This document shows, one piece after another, positions 25,917-34,772 of a DNA stretch of 64,000 nt. The DNA lies in the NCBI RefSeq assembly GCF_000830005.1, contig NZ_CP010407.1, positions 3,949,001 through 4,013,000 on the forward strand, in the 5' to 3' direction. The position numbers were made by a program, and so were the translations under genes. The number at the start of each line of letters is the position of its first letter. The stretch's first letter is position 1. A model generated the notes under the pieces. The model did not search any database. It saw only the letters and a list, made by a program, of their open reading frames with translations, and was not told where the DNA came from. Source of the stretch: Streptomyces vietnamensis. GTDB taxonomy: Bacteria > Actinomycetota > Actinomycetes > Streptomycetales > Streptomycetaceae.

Positions 25917-26759
25917 ATGACCACGACGACTCCGACCGAGGGCACGCTCGACGTTCCGGGGGCGGTCCTGCACTACCAGGTCCGGGGCACCGGTCCGACG
26001 CTGCTGATCTCGCAGAGCGGCGAGGGCGACGCCGACCGCAGCACCGACCTCGTCGCCCGGCTGACCGACTCCTACCGCGTGATCACCTACGACCGTCGCG
26101 GCCTCTCCCGCAGCCGGCTCGACGCCCCGGAGCGGGGAGCGACGCTGGTCGAGCACGCCGACGACGTCCAGCGTCTCCTCGCCGCCCTCACCGACGCGCC
26201 CGCCCTCATGCTCGGCTGCAGCATGGGCGCCGTCATCGGACTGCACGTGGCCGTGCGCCACCCCGGACTGATCCGCACGCTCGTGGCCCACGAGCCCGTC
26301 GCCCCGCGCCTGCTGCCCGACGAGGAGCGCACGCGCCACGAGCAGGAGCTCACCGCCCTCCAGGAGCTGTACCGCCAGGAAGGCCTCTCCGTCGCCCTGC
26401 CGGAGATCGCCCGGACCCTGGGCATAGACCCCACCGGCGCCGACGCCGAGCCCGGTCTGACGCCCCAGCCGATGAACGCCCTGCGCGTGGCCAACTTCGA
26501 CCACTTCATCCGCCACGACTTCACGGCGATCGTCCACGACACGCTGGACCCCGCCGCCCTGGCGCACACCGGCACCCGCATCGTCCCCGCCGTCGGCCGC
26601 ACCACCCCGCGCACCGTCTTCGACCGCCGGTGCGCGGCCTCCCTGGCCGAGCTCGTCGGCGAGGAGCCGGCGGAGTTCCCCGGCGGACACAACGGCAACA
26701 CCAGCCACCCGGAGGCGTATGCGACGCGCCTCCGCCAGGTCCTGGCGGAGACATGCTGA
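25917..26759 (+). CDS. Alpha/beta hydrolase
   Basis: The product has 280 residues from the ATG at 25917, with GAAGGGGGAGA upstream. The nucleophile elbow is GCSMG (about 98-102) and the oxyanion region is near 'LISQSGEGD'. The catalytic histidine is probably in FPGGHNGNTSHPE close to the C-terminus. Relatives are often called alpha/beta fold hydrolases of unknown substrate. Divergent control by the MarR protein is likely. Confidence 0.9.
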   Translation: MTTTTPTEGTLDVPGAVLHYQVRGTGPTLLISQSGEGDADRSTDLVARLTDSYRVITYDRRGLSRSRLDAPERGATLVEHADDVQRLLAALTDAPALMLGCSMGAVIGLHVAVRHPGLIRTLVAHEPVAPRLLPDEERTRHEQELTALQELYRQEGLSVALPEIARTLGIDPTGADAEPGLTPQPMNALRVANFDHFIRHDFTAIVHDTLDPAALAHTGTRIVPAVGRTTPRTVFDRRCAASLAELVGEEPAEFPGGHNGNTSHPEAYATRLRQVLAETC

Positions 26760-26782
26760 GCCGAAGGGCCGGGGTGCGCCGC

Positions 26783-27979
26783 TCAGACCTCCACGAGCAG
26801 CTCCTCGAAGCCCCGGATGACGTACCCCGGCTTCCACACCGGTTCGGCGGCGAGCCTCAGACCCGGTGCCTGCCGCAGCAGCTCGCCGAAGACGGCGGTC
26901 AGTTCGAGGCGGGCGAGCGGGGCGCCGAGGCAGTAGTGGATGCCGGCGCCGAAGGTGATGTGCGGGTTGTCGGCCCGTTCGAGGTCGAGGACGTCGGCGG
27001 TGGGGCCGAAGCGGGCGGGGTCGCGATTGGCGGAGCCGAAGAGGAGGGCGACCTCGGAGCCGCGCGGGATGGTGACGCCGCCGAGCTCGATGTCGTCGAG
27101 GACCCAGCGCTCGAACATCTGGAGCGGGGTGTCGTAGCGCAGCAGCTCTTCCACAGCTGTGGACAACTTTTCGGGATCCGGCCGGACGTCCTGCTTGAGC
27201 AGCGTCCACCAGCCGTTGACCGTGGTGTTGACGGTGGCCTCGTGGCCCGCGTTGAGGAGCAGGACACAGGTGGAGATCATCTCCTGTTCCGTCAGCTCCT
27301 CCACCGCGATCAGGGACGAGATCAGGTCCTCCCCCGGGCTCTTCCGCCGCCGCGCGATCAACTCCCGCAGATAGTCCGAGAACTCGACCGAGGCCTCGAC
27401 CGCCCGCCGGGCCGTCTCCTCCGAGGGGTTCAGCTCGAACATCCCGCAGATCGCCGCCGACCAGGGCCGCAGCCGCCCCCGCTCCTCGTCCTCCGCCGGA
27501 ACGCCGAGCATCTCGGCGATCACCGCGACCGGCAGCGGCTCGGCGACCCGCGCGAGCAGATCGCCGCCGCCGTCGGCGACCAGTCCCCCGACCAGGTCCG
27601 CGGCCAGCCTCCGTACCGTCGGCGCCAGGTTCTCCACCGTCCTCGGTGTGAACGCCTTCGAGACGAGCCGCCGGATCCGGGTGTGGTCGGGCGCCTCCAG
27701 ATCGAGCAGCCCGTGGTCGTTGAGCGTGTGGAAGGGCTCGTACGCGGCGTCCGGCGCCGGACGCCCGAACTCCTCGTGCGTGAAGCGATGGGTGTACGTC
27801 CGGCCGAGGCGCCGGTCCCGAAGGAGCGCGGCCACGTCCTCGTAGTGCGGGATGAGCCACTGGCGGGTGGGGCCGTGCCAGTGCGCGCGGCCGGCGGCGC
27901 GCAGTCGGGCGTAGGCGGGGTAGGGATCGGCGACGAACTCCGCCGACCAGGGGTCGTACACAGCGTCAACAGCATCCAT
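26783..27979 (-). CDS. Cytochrome P450
   Basis: The product has 398 residues, normal for bacterial class I P450s. The I-helix oxygen-binding motif is LLNAGHEATVNT (A-G-x-x-T), the K-helix E-x-x-R lies in EELLRYDTPLQ, and the heme loop is FGAGIHYCLGAPLARLE with the axial cysteine. No ferredoxin or reductase gene is adjacent, so it must use partners encoded elsewhere. The gene contains a perfect DnaA-box-like TGTGGACAA at about 27158. The substrate is not inferable; hydroxylation in secondary metabolism or catabolism is typical. Confidence 0.95.
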   Translation of the reverse strand: MDAVDAVYDPWSAEFVADPYPAYARLRAAGRAHWHGPTRQWLIPHYEDVAALLRDRRLGRTYTHRFTHEEFGRPAPDAAYEPFHTLNDHGLLDLEAPDHTRIRRLVSKAFTPRTVENLAPTVRRLAADLVGGLVADGGGDLLARVAEPLPVAVIAEMLGVPAEDEERGRLRPWSAAICGMFELNPSEETARRAVEASVEFSDYLRELIARRRKSPGEDLISSLIAVEELTEQEMISTCVLLLNAGHEATVNTTVNGWWTLLKQDVRPDPEKLSTAVEELLRYDTPLQMFERWVLDDIELGGVTIPRGSEVALLFGSANRDPARFGPTADVLDLERADNPHITFGAGIHYCLGAPLARLELTAVFGELLRQAPGLRLAAEPVWKPGYVIRGFEELLVEV

Positions 27980-28004
27980 GCCCGGACGCTACCCCCGGAC
28001 CGGG

Positions 28005-28125
28005 CACCCCTCCCGTACCGGCGCCGCGCCCGAACTGGCACCCCTCCCGAACCGGCACCGCGCCCGTACCGGGCGCCCCTCCCCTACCGACACCGCGTCC
28101 AGTCCGGGCGCCGCGCCCGGACCGG
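28005..28125. repeat. About 3.5 degenerate copies of a 35-bp unit
   Basis: The unit reads roughly ACCGG(G)CACCCCTCCCG followed by ACCGGCGCCGCGCCC. It repeats between the P450 start and the response regulator stop, with several differences per copy. It covers almost the whole 150-base gap. Confidence 0.75.
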
Positions 28126-28129
28126 CGCC

Positions 28130-28792
28130 TCAGCCGCCGACGCGTACAAGGCCCGCCTCGTACGCGAAGACCGCCGCCTGTGTGCGGTCGCGCAGGCCCA
28201 GTTTCACCAGGATGCGGCTGACGTGCGTCTTGATCGTCGACTCGGCGACGACGAGGTGGCCGGCGATCTCGGCGTTCGACAGGCCCTGCGCGATGAGGAC
28301 GAGGACCTCCGTCTCCCGCTCGGTCAGTTCCCCGATCTGCGCCATCGCCGGCGGGCGCGGAGACGTCCCCGGCGCCTTCGCGAACTCGGTGATCAGCCGC
28401 TTCGTGACGGTCGGCGCGAGCAGCGCCTCGCCGGACGCGACGACCCGCACGCCCTCGGCGAGCTGCCGGGCCGAGGCGTCCTTGAGGAGGAAGCCGGAGG
28501 CCCCGGCGCGCAGCGCCTGGTACACGTACTCGTCGAGGTCGAAGGTCGTCAGGACGAGCACCTTCGCGTCCGCGTCGGCGGCGACGATCTCCCGGGTGGC
28601 CTCGATGCCGTTCAGCTCGGGCATCCGGATGTCCATGAGGACCACGTCGGGGTGGAGGGCGGCGACCTGCTCGATCGCCTCCCGGCCGTTGACCGCCTCG
28701 CCGACGACCTCGATGTCCGGCATCGCGCCGAGCAGAACGGAGAAACCCTCACGGACCATCATCTGGTCGTCGACGATCAGTACCCGGATCAC
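28130..28792 (-). CDS. NarL/LuxR family response regulator
   Basis: The product has 220 residues. The receiver domain has the acidic pair VLIVDDQ, the phosphoacceptor in VVLMDIRMPELNG (D54 region) and the conserved Lys in GFLLKDAS. The C-terminal LuxR helix-turn-helix (LTERETEVLVLIAQGLSNAEIAGHL) follows. It overlaps the histidine kinase gene by four bases and forms a two-component system with it. Confidence 0.95.
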   Translation of the reverse strand: MIRVLIVDDQMMVREGFSVLLGAMPDIEVVGEAVNGREAIEQVAALHPDVVLMDIRMPELNGIEATREIVAADADAKVLVLTTFDLDEYVYQALRAGASGFLLKDASARQLAEGVRVVASGEALLAPTVTKRLITEFAKAPGTSPRPPAMAQIGELTERETEVLVLIAQGLSNAEIAGHLVVAESTIKTHVSRILVKLGLRDRTQAAVFAYEAGLVRVGG

Positions 28793-30102
28793 GTCTGCTG
28801 CTCCTCACGGCTCACGGGGACGAAGGCCGCCACCTCGTACCCACCGTCCTCGGTCGCCCCGGCCGTCATCTCCCCGCCCAGCATCGTCACACGCTCCCGC
28901 ATGCCGGTGATGCCGTGCCCGGCGCCCGGCGAAGGCTTGACCAGGCCTCGGGCCGGGCCGTTGGCGATCCGCAGGCCGAGACCGCCGAGGACGTAGCTGA
29001 CCTCGACCTTCGCGGCGGCGCCCGGGGCGTGCCGCAGGACGTTCGAGAGGGCCTCCTGGACGATCCGGTACGCGGAGAGCTCCACGCCCTGCGGCAGCTC
29101 GCGCACCGCGCCGGTCACCGTCTTCTCCACGTCGAGCCCGGCCTCGCGGACGTTGTCGACGAGCGTGTCCAGGTCGCCGAGGGTCGGCTGCGGGGCGTCG
29201 GGCGCCTCGTAGTCCTCGGCCCGTACGACCCCGAGGATGCGGCGCAGCTCGGTCAGCGCGGCGACGGCGTTCTCCCGGATCGTGAGGAACGCCTGCTCCA
29301 GCTCCGGCGGCGGGTTCTCCACCCGGTAGGGCGCGGCCTCCGCCTGGATGGCGACCACCGACATGTGGTGGGCGACGACGTCGTGCAGCTCGCGGGCGAT
29401 GGTCGTCCGCTCCTCCAGGACGGTCCGCTTGGAGATCTCCTGCGCGGTGACGGTCTGCTGGGCGGTGACCTCGCGGGTCGCCTGGCGGCGGACCTGGAAG
29501 ACGGTGACGGTGAGGAGGACGAGGGCCGCGATGAACAGCAGCGGTACCGAGTCGGAGCTGCGCCCGACCCCGAGGAACATCTCGGCGAAGAGGCAGTAGC
29601 CCGCCGTCACCAGCCACATCCACACGGCCGTGCGGGGTCGGGAGCGGGCGGCGACGACGGCGAGGACCACCAGATGGGCGGCGAGCGAGTTCGCCGCCCA
29701 GGGCCAGCCGCCCTCGTAGCCGGCGATGTATCCGACGAAGGGGATCGACGCGAGCGAGGCCCAGAAGGCGAGGACGGGCCTGACCAGGGTGAGCATCACG
29801 ATCGCGGCCGGCGCGACGGAGGTCACGAACGCGAGCAACCCGAAGGCGTAGTAGATGCGGTCGTACCCCATGGCGAAGACGATCACGGCGCAGAAGGCGA
29901 CGACCGCGTGCGGGAGCAGACCGGCATAGATCCGTATCCGCGCCGGAAGGAAGCGCGTCGGGCCGCTCTCCACGTCCATGCGCGGCAGCGGCCGGTAGGC
30001 GAAGGCGTCGTGGAAGAGTTCCTGGCGCAGCCCGCCGAGCGCCACCTGCACCAGGCGGAACTCGGGGCTGCGGCTCGTCTCGGAGGACTGTGTCTGGGTC
30101 AC
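28789..30102 (-). CDS. Two-component system sensor histidine kinase (HisKA_3)
   Basis: The product has 437 residues from a GTG at 30102. Several N-terminal membrane helices (about 50-190) and a short linker lead to the dimerisation box ERTTIARELHDVVAHHMSVVAIQAEAA with the phosphoaccepting His, then an HATPase_c domain (VQEALSNVLRHAPGAAAKVEV, GHGITGMRERVTMLGG). No extracellular sensor domain is evident, so stimuli are probably membrane-linked. The cognate regulator is encoded next with an ATGA-type overlap. Confidence 0.94.
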   Translation of the reverse strand: MTQTQSSETSRSPEFRLVQVALGGLRQELFHDAFAYRPLPRMDVESGPTRFLPARIRIYAGLLPHAVVAFCAVIVFAMGYDRIYYAFGLLAFVTSVAPAAIVMLTLVRPVLAFWASLASIPFVGYIAGYEGGWPWAANSLAAHLVVLAVVAARSRPRTAVWMWLVTAGYCLFAEMFLGVGRSSDSVPLLFIAALVLLTVTVFQVRRQATREVTAQQTVTAQEISKRTVLEERTTIARELHDVVAHHMSVVAIQAEAAPYRVENPPPELEQAFLTIRENAVAALTELRRILGVVRAEDYEAPDAPQPTLGDLDTLVDNVREAGLDVEKTVTGAVRELPQGVELSAYRIVQEALSNVLRHAPGAAAKVEVSYVLGGLGLRIANGPARGLVKPSPGAGHGITGMRERVTMLGGEMTAGATEDGGYEVAAFVPVSREEQQT

Positions 30103-30188
30103 ACCGAAGACGGTACGGGGGGCGGGGGACCCGGTCGTCCCGCTGGATGCGGATCCTTCCGGGTCCCCCTTGAGGACTAGGGCAGGCC

Positions 30189-32444
30189 TCAGGCGACGCT
30201 GTTGAACTTGGTGCCCTCGCCCGCGTACAGGTTCGTCGTCAGGCGCGTGAACGGCGCCGTGGCCGAGCCGGTGGACTTGTAGACGTACGTGCCGCCCGTC
30301 CCGTACGCGATCAGGTCCGGGCGGCCGTCGGCGTTCACGTCGCCCGCGCCGACCAGCTGGGAGAAGGCCCCCCAGCCGGAACCGACCTTCACCCGGGTGG
30401 AGAAGCCGCCGGTGCCGTTGCCCTGGTAGAGCCACAGGACACCGGAGGTGTCACGGGCGACCAGGTCCCCGGCGGACGAGCCCGCGATGTTGCCGACGGC
30501 GGTCAGCTGGTTGTAGATCCCCCAGCCACCGCCGACCTTCACCCGCGCCGCGAAGGGGGCCGTGGCGCTGCCCGTGCCCTTGTAGAACCACAGTGCGCCG
30601 GAGGCGTCCGTGGCCAGGAGGTCGGGCTTCCCGTCGCCGTTGAGGTCCGAGCCGCCGGCGAGCTTGGTGTAGCCGCCCCAGCCGGAGCCGATCTTGACGC
30701 GGGTGTTGAAGGTGCCGTCGCCCTTGCCCTGGTACTGCCACAGCACGCCGGTGCCGTCGAGGGCGATCAGGTCTCCGACGGACGAGCCCGAGATGTTGCC
30801 GACGGCCTCGATCTGCTTGTACGTGCCCCAGCCCGTGCCCACCTTGCTGCGCTGGGCGGTCTTGATCTGGCCGCCCACCGGACGGTCGCGCAGGTCGTCG
30901 CGCCACAGCACGCCGGAGGCGTCCCGGGCGAGGACGTCGGTGGAGCCGTTGTTCGTGTAGTCGTGTGGGTTGGCCGTGCGGGAGACGTTCATGAGCCAGC
31001 CCTCGTAGGCGGGCGTGCCGGTGCCGCTGAGCAGCGTCGCCTCGGCCTCCACGCCGTAGGTGCCGTTCGGCGCGTCCACCCCTGCGATGACGCCGTCCCA
31101 GTCGAAGGAGAACAGGTTGCCGCTCGCGGGGGCGGTCAGGCGCTTCTTGAACTCCTTGCCGGTGGCCGTGTGCGTGAGGGTGACGTCCACGACGGCGTCG
31201 GTACGCGACAGCGTCCAGCCCAGGGTCACCTTGCCGCCGGTCTGGTCGAGGTTCACCGCGTCGGGGACGCTGGACTGCTCGATCGCCAGCCGCTGCCCGA
31301 CCACCGGGGCGCCCAGCTCCGCGACCTTGGTGACGGTCGGGGCGCCGTCCGCACCGGCCACGACGCGGAACAGTCCCTCGCCGTCCGCGGCCCGGGTGCC
31401 GAGCATCAGCGCGCTGCCGTCGGCCGCGGACTGCGCGCGCGAGGCCGAGACGCCGAGGTCGACGGTCTCGTCGGTGGTCAGGTTGCGGGCCTTGGCGAGT
31501 TGATCGGCGTTGCCGTAGACCAGCCACTCGCCCACGAGCGGGTGGTACCACTCGCCCTCGTGAGTGCCCAGGACGGTCTCTTTCTGCTCGCCCGTCTTGC
31601 GGTCGACGGACGTGATGTAGTCGCCGGTACCGGACCTGTAGCCGAACCAGGTCACGTGCGAGGCGGAGAAGCCCAGACCGCCGAAGCCGTACCCGGACTC
31701 GGGAGCGGCGTACGTCGCCGTGACCGTCCCGGCCGTCAGGTCGACCATGGCCCGGCCGCCGACCCGCTTGTCCGCCGGCCCCGTCTCGTACCCGACGAAG
31801 ACCTGGCCGTCGTGGGCCTGCGAGCCGAAGAAGTCGGTGGCGTCCGCGGGCAGACCCTCGATCTTGCGGGTGGTTGTCGTGGCGCCGTCCTTGGTCACGA
31901 CGTGCAGTTCCGCCGTGCCGTCGGCGTTGGTGATCTGCGCCAGCACGCTCGTCGGGCTCAGCACGGCCACGTAGTTGCCGTTCAGCGCGCCGAGGTCGAT
32001 GGACACCGTCGGCGCGGCCGGGTCGGCCATGTTCCGCAGGGTGAGCTGACGCATCTGGACGATCCAGTTGGCGTCGCCGAGGACGACCACGTCACCGGCC
32101 CCCAGGGACCAGCCCTCGGGGGCCTGGAGCGAGATCGCGGCACTGCCGTCGTACGGCGTCCACAGCAGGTCCCTCGTCCCGTCCTGTTGGAAGGAGTAGC
32201 TGAGGAAGCCGGAGGTGGCCGCGCCTCCGAGGTCGCTGCCCTTCGGGAAGACGGGAAGGGCGGTGTCGGCCGTCTCGGTCGGGGCCGAGACGGCGGCCGG
32301 CGTCGCCGCGAAGGCCGCCGGGGCGGTCGCCAGGGTGCCGGCGCCGAGGGCGGTGGCGGCGAGGGCGACCGTGACGGCCGTGGCGAGACGGGTGCCGGTG
32401 GTGCGGAGCTGCAAGGTGAAACCCCCACGAGGAAGATCGGACAC
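30189..32444 (-). CDS. Secreted FG-GAP/VCBS repeat protein
   Basis: The product has 751 residues. A signal peptide with an arginine-containing n-region and Ala-rich core ends near APAAFA-A-TPAAV (about 48). A beta-propeller-like region and an Ig-like segment (about 400-500) precede four FG-GAP repeats (about 505-751). Each repeat has D-(L/V)-(I/L)-A-x-D-x-(S/T)-G-x-L-W and G-D-(L/V)-N-x-D-G-(K/R)-P-D calcium-type loops. It is expected outside the cell, as a surface or adhesion protein or as a part of a larger hydrolase family without the catalytic domain. Confidence 0.85.
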   Translation of the reverse strand: MSDLPRGGFTLQLRTTGTRLATAVTVALAATALGAGTLATAPAAFAATPAAVSAPTETADTALPVFPKGSDLGGAATSGFLSYSFQQDGTRDLLWTPYDGSAAISLQAPEGWSLGAGDVVVLGDANWIVQMRQLTLRNMADPAAPTVSIDLGALNGNYVAVLSPTSVLAQITNADGTAELHVVTKDGATTTTRKIEGLPADATDFFGSQAHDGQVFVGYETGPADKRVGGRAMVDLTAGTVTATYAAPESGYGFGGLGFSASHVTWFGYRSGTGDYITSVDRKTGEQKETVLGTHEGEWYHPLVGEWLVYGNADQLAKARNLTTDETVDLGVSASRAQSAADGSALMLGTRAADGEGLFRVVAGADGAPTVTKVAELGAPVVGQRLAIEQSSVPDAVNLDQTGGKVTLGWTLSRTDAVVDVTLTHTATGKEFKKRLTAPASGNLFSFDWDGVIAGVDAPNGTYGVEAEATLLSGTGTPAYEGWLMNVSRTANPHDYTNNGSTDVLARDASGVLWRDDLRDRPVGGQIKTAQRSKVGTGWGTYKQIEAVGNISGSSVGDLIALDGTGVLWQYQGKGDGTFNTRVKIGSGWGGYTKLAGGSDLNGDGKPDLLATDASGALWFYKGTGSATAPFAARVKVGGGWGIYNQLTAVGNIAGSSAGDLVARDTSGVLWLYQGNGTGGFSTRVKVGSGWGAFSQLVGAGDVNADGRPDLIAYGTGGTYVYKSTGSATAPFTRLTTNLYAGEGTKFNSVA

Positions 32445-32528
32445 GACGGTGCGCGCCCGATCAGACTCGCGATCGGTTCGAAGGGTTGTACGGGAAGCCC
32501 GGGGAATTCGGGATTCCGGTCCGGCCGT

Positions 32529-33398
32529 TCACCAGGCCAGCTGGGCGATCTCCTCCGCCACCACCGCGCACGCGTCCGCCGCCGGGTCGATCAGCGGGAA
32601 GTGGCCGATCCCCTCCAGGAGCGTGAGGCCGACCTCCTCGCCCGCCTTCGCCGCCGCCTCCGCGTACGCCTCGGCCACGGCGTACGGGACGACGATGTCC
32701 TCGCGGCCCTGGACGACGGTGGTCGCGATGCCGGTCGGGAGGAGGACGGACGGGTCCGTGGAGGCGGCCCGTTCCTCGTACTTCGCCTCGCCGCCCAGGA
32801 GTTCCGTGACCGCGCCGCCGCACACCCCGAGCTCCACCGCCCGCGCGAAGTGGGAGATCGGGGCGAGGGCGACGACCCCGCGCAGCTCCGGCGGGGCGGG
32901 GAGCCGCCACGGGGAGCCGGCCGGCAGGACGTGCCGGGCGGCGGCCCACAGCGCGAGGTGGCCGCCCGCCGAGTGGCCGGTGAGGACGGTCCGCCTCGGG
33001 TCGGCCTGCGGGAGGTGCGCGGCGGCCAGGTCCGGTACGGCGTCCAGGGCGGCCGCCACGTCGTCGAAGGTCTCCGGCCAGCGCCCGGCCACCGGAGCCG
33101 TACCGCCCTGGTGGGGGAGGCCGGGGCCGCGCCGGTACTCGACGCTCGCCACGGCGAAGCCCCGGCGGGCCAGGAAGTCCACGAACGGAGTCAGGTGCTG
33201 CCGGTCGTACGGGGCCCGCCAGGCGCCGCCGTGCAGGGCGACGACGAGCGGCGCCCGGGTGCGCCCGTCGCGCGGGGCGTAGAAGTCGACCACCTGGTCC
33301 GGGTGGTCGCCGTACGCGGCGGTGGCGTCCGGGGCGACGGCCGGGTGCGAGAAGGCCGACGCCTCTTCGGCGGCATCGCGCGCGGCGGGGTCCGGCAT
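32529..33398 (-). CDS. Alpha/beta hydrolase, probable kynurenine formamidase
   Basis: The product has 289 residues. The oxyanion motif is LHGGAW (H-G-G-x-W as in the AFMID-type esterases), the nucleophile elbow is TGHSAGGHLALW, and the acid and base are in VVQGREDIVVPY and GIGHFPLID. It lies 106 bases after kynU on the same strand and near kynA. I therefore infer that it hydrolyses N-formylkynurenine to kynurenine. By sequence alone it could be another H-G-G-x-W carboxylesterase. It is not the KynB metal-dependent cyclase type. Confidence 0.75.
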   Translation of the reverse strand: MPDPAARDAAEEASAFSHPAVAPDATAAYGDHPDQVVDFYAPRDGRTRAPLVVALHGGAWRAPYDRQHLTPFVDFLARRGFAVASVEYRRGPGLPHQGGTAPVAGRWPETFDDVAAALDAVPDLAAAHLPQADPRRTVLTGHSAGGHLALWAAARHVLPAGSPWRLPAPPELRGVVALAPISHFARAVELGVCGGAVTELLGGEAKYEERAASTDPSVLLPTGIATTVVQGREDIVVPYAVAEAYAEAAAKAGEEVGLTLLEGIGHFPLIDPAADACAVVAEEIAQLAW

Positions 33399-33503
33399 GC
33401 TGTTCCAACCTCTCGGGTACGCGGCCGAATTGGCCTGACCTGCGGGGACGGTACCAGCACCGGACCCCTCGCAGATCAGGTGATCATCCGACCTGTCGAC
33501 GAG

Positions 33504-34772
33504 CTACCGAAGAACCTCCGCGAGGACCCTCGCCGCCCGCTCCGCGTCCGCGAAGCCCACGTACAGCGGCGTGAAGCCGAACCGCAGGATGTCCGGACGG
33601 CGCAGGTCCCCGACGATCCCGCGCTTGATCAGCTCGGTCATGACGGCGGGCGCGTCCGCGCAGCGCAGCGCCACCTGGCTGCCGCGCTCGCCGTGCTCCC
33701 CGGGGGTCACGGAGGTGACTCGGCCCTCGGGGACGTACGCCCGCACGCACTCCAGGAAGAAGTCCGTCAGGGCGAGGGACTTGGCCCGCACGTCCTCGAT
33801 CGCGACCCCGTCCCAGACGTCGAGCGCCGCTTCCAGGGCCAGCATGGAGAGGATGTCGGGCGTGCCGACCCGGCCCTTGAGCGCGCCCGGCGCCGCCTCG
33901 TAGCCGGGGGTCATCGCGAACGGGTCCGTGTGCGAGTTCCAGCCGGGCAGCGGCGAGTCGAAGGCCGCCTGGTGGCGCTCGGCGACGTACAGGTACGCGG
34001 GCGAACCGGGGCCGCCGTTCAGGTACTTGTAGGTGCAGCCGACGGCCAGGTCGACCCCGTGCGCGTCCAGGCCGACGGGCAGGGCGCCCGCGCTGTGGCA
34101 CAGGTCCCAGACGGCGAGCGCGCCCGCCGCGTGGAGCGCGGCGGTGAGCCCGGGCAGGTCGTTGAGCCGGCCCGTGCGGTAGTCGACGTGGTTGACGAGC
34201 GCGAGGGCCGTGCGGTCGCTCACCGCGGCCGCCATGTCGGCCGGGTCGCATGCCACGATCTCGTGACCCGTCATCCGCGCCGCGGACCGCGCGATGTACC
34301 CGTCCGTGGGAAAGGTCGTCGCGTCGACGAGGATCTCGTTCCGGTCGTCGCCGTTGATCCGGGCGGCCGCGACGACCGCCTTGAAGACGTTCACGCTCGT
34401 CGAGTCGCCGACCACGATCTGCCCCGGGGCGGCGCCTACGATCGGGGCGATCCGGTCGCCGATCCGCTCGGGCGCGGTCCACCAGCCGGACTCGTCCCAG
34501 GAGCGGATGCGCAGCTCGCCCCACTCGCGGGTGATGACGTCGGCCATGCGGGCCGGGACGTGTGCGGGCAGCGCGCCCAGCGAGTTGCCGTCGAGGTAGA
34601 CGGTCCCCTCGTCGAGGGCGAACTTCTCGCGGTGCCCGGCCAGTGCGTCGGCAGCGTCGAGTTCCAGGGCCCGCCTGCGGAGGCCGTCGGCGGCGTCGAG
34701 TTCCAGGGCCCGCTTGCGGAGGCCGTCGGCGGCTTCGGGCTCGGCGGCCCGCTTCAGGAGGTCGTCAGACAT
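33504..34772 (-). CDS. kynU: Kynureninase with duplicated N-terminal segment
   Basis: The product has 422 residues. The PLP fold-type I core is clear: VVGDSTSVNVFKAV, LVNHVDYRTGRL, WDLCHSAGALPVGLDAHGVDLAVGCTYKYLNGGPGSPAYLYV, with the Schiff-base lysine in CTYKYLNG. It cleaves kynurenine to anthranilate and alanine. The start codon overlaps the end of kynA. Residues 8-46 hold an extra tandem segment in which A-A-D-G-L-R-x-R-A-L-E-L-D occurs twice plus a diverged copy. The usual start context ('LDGNSLGALP') follows immediately. Confidence 0.96.
   Translation of the reverse strand: MSDDLLKRAAEPEAADGLRKRALELDAADGLRRRALELDAADALAGHREKFALDEGTVYLDGNSLGALPAHVPARMADVITREWGELRIRSWDESGWWTAPERIGDRIAPIVGAAPGQIVVGDSTSVNVFKAVVAAARINGDDRNEILVDATTFPTDGYIARSAARMTGHEIVACDPADMAAAVSDRTALALVNHVDYRTGRLNDLPGLTAALHAAGALAVWDLCHSAGALPVGLDAHGVDLAVGCTYKYLNGGPGSPAYLYVAERHQAAFDSPLPGWNSHTDPFAMTPGYEAAPGALKGRVGTPDILSMLALEAALDVWDGVAIEDVRAKSLALTDFFLECVRAYVPEGRVTSVTPGEHGERGSQVALRCADAPAVMTELIKRGIVGDLRRPDILRFGFTPLYVGFADAERAARVLAEVLR
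34647..34724. repeat. Two 39-bp in-frame tandem units in the 5' end of kynU
   Basis: Units 34647-34685 and 34686-34724 differ at only two positions. A diverged third copy follows. Each adds 13 codons and keeps the reading frame, lengthening a charged N-terminal helix of kynureninase. Confidence 0.85.

Noticed and set aside
27158..27166. DnaA box (TGTGGACAA) as part of an origin
   Set aside because: A single box inside a P450 coding region without a cluster of boxes or AT-rich region is expected by chance.
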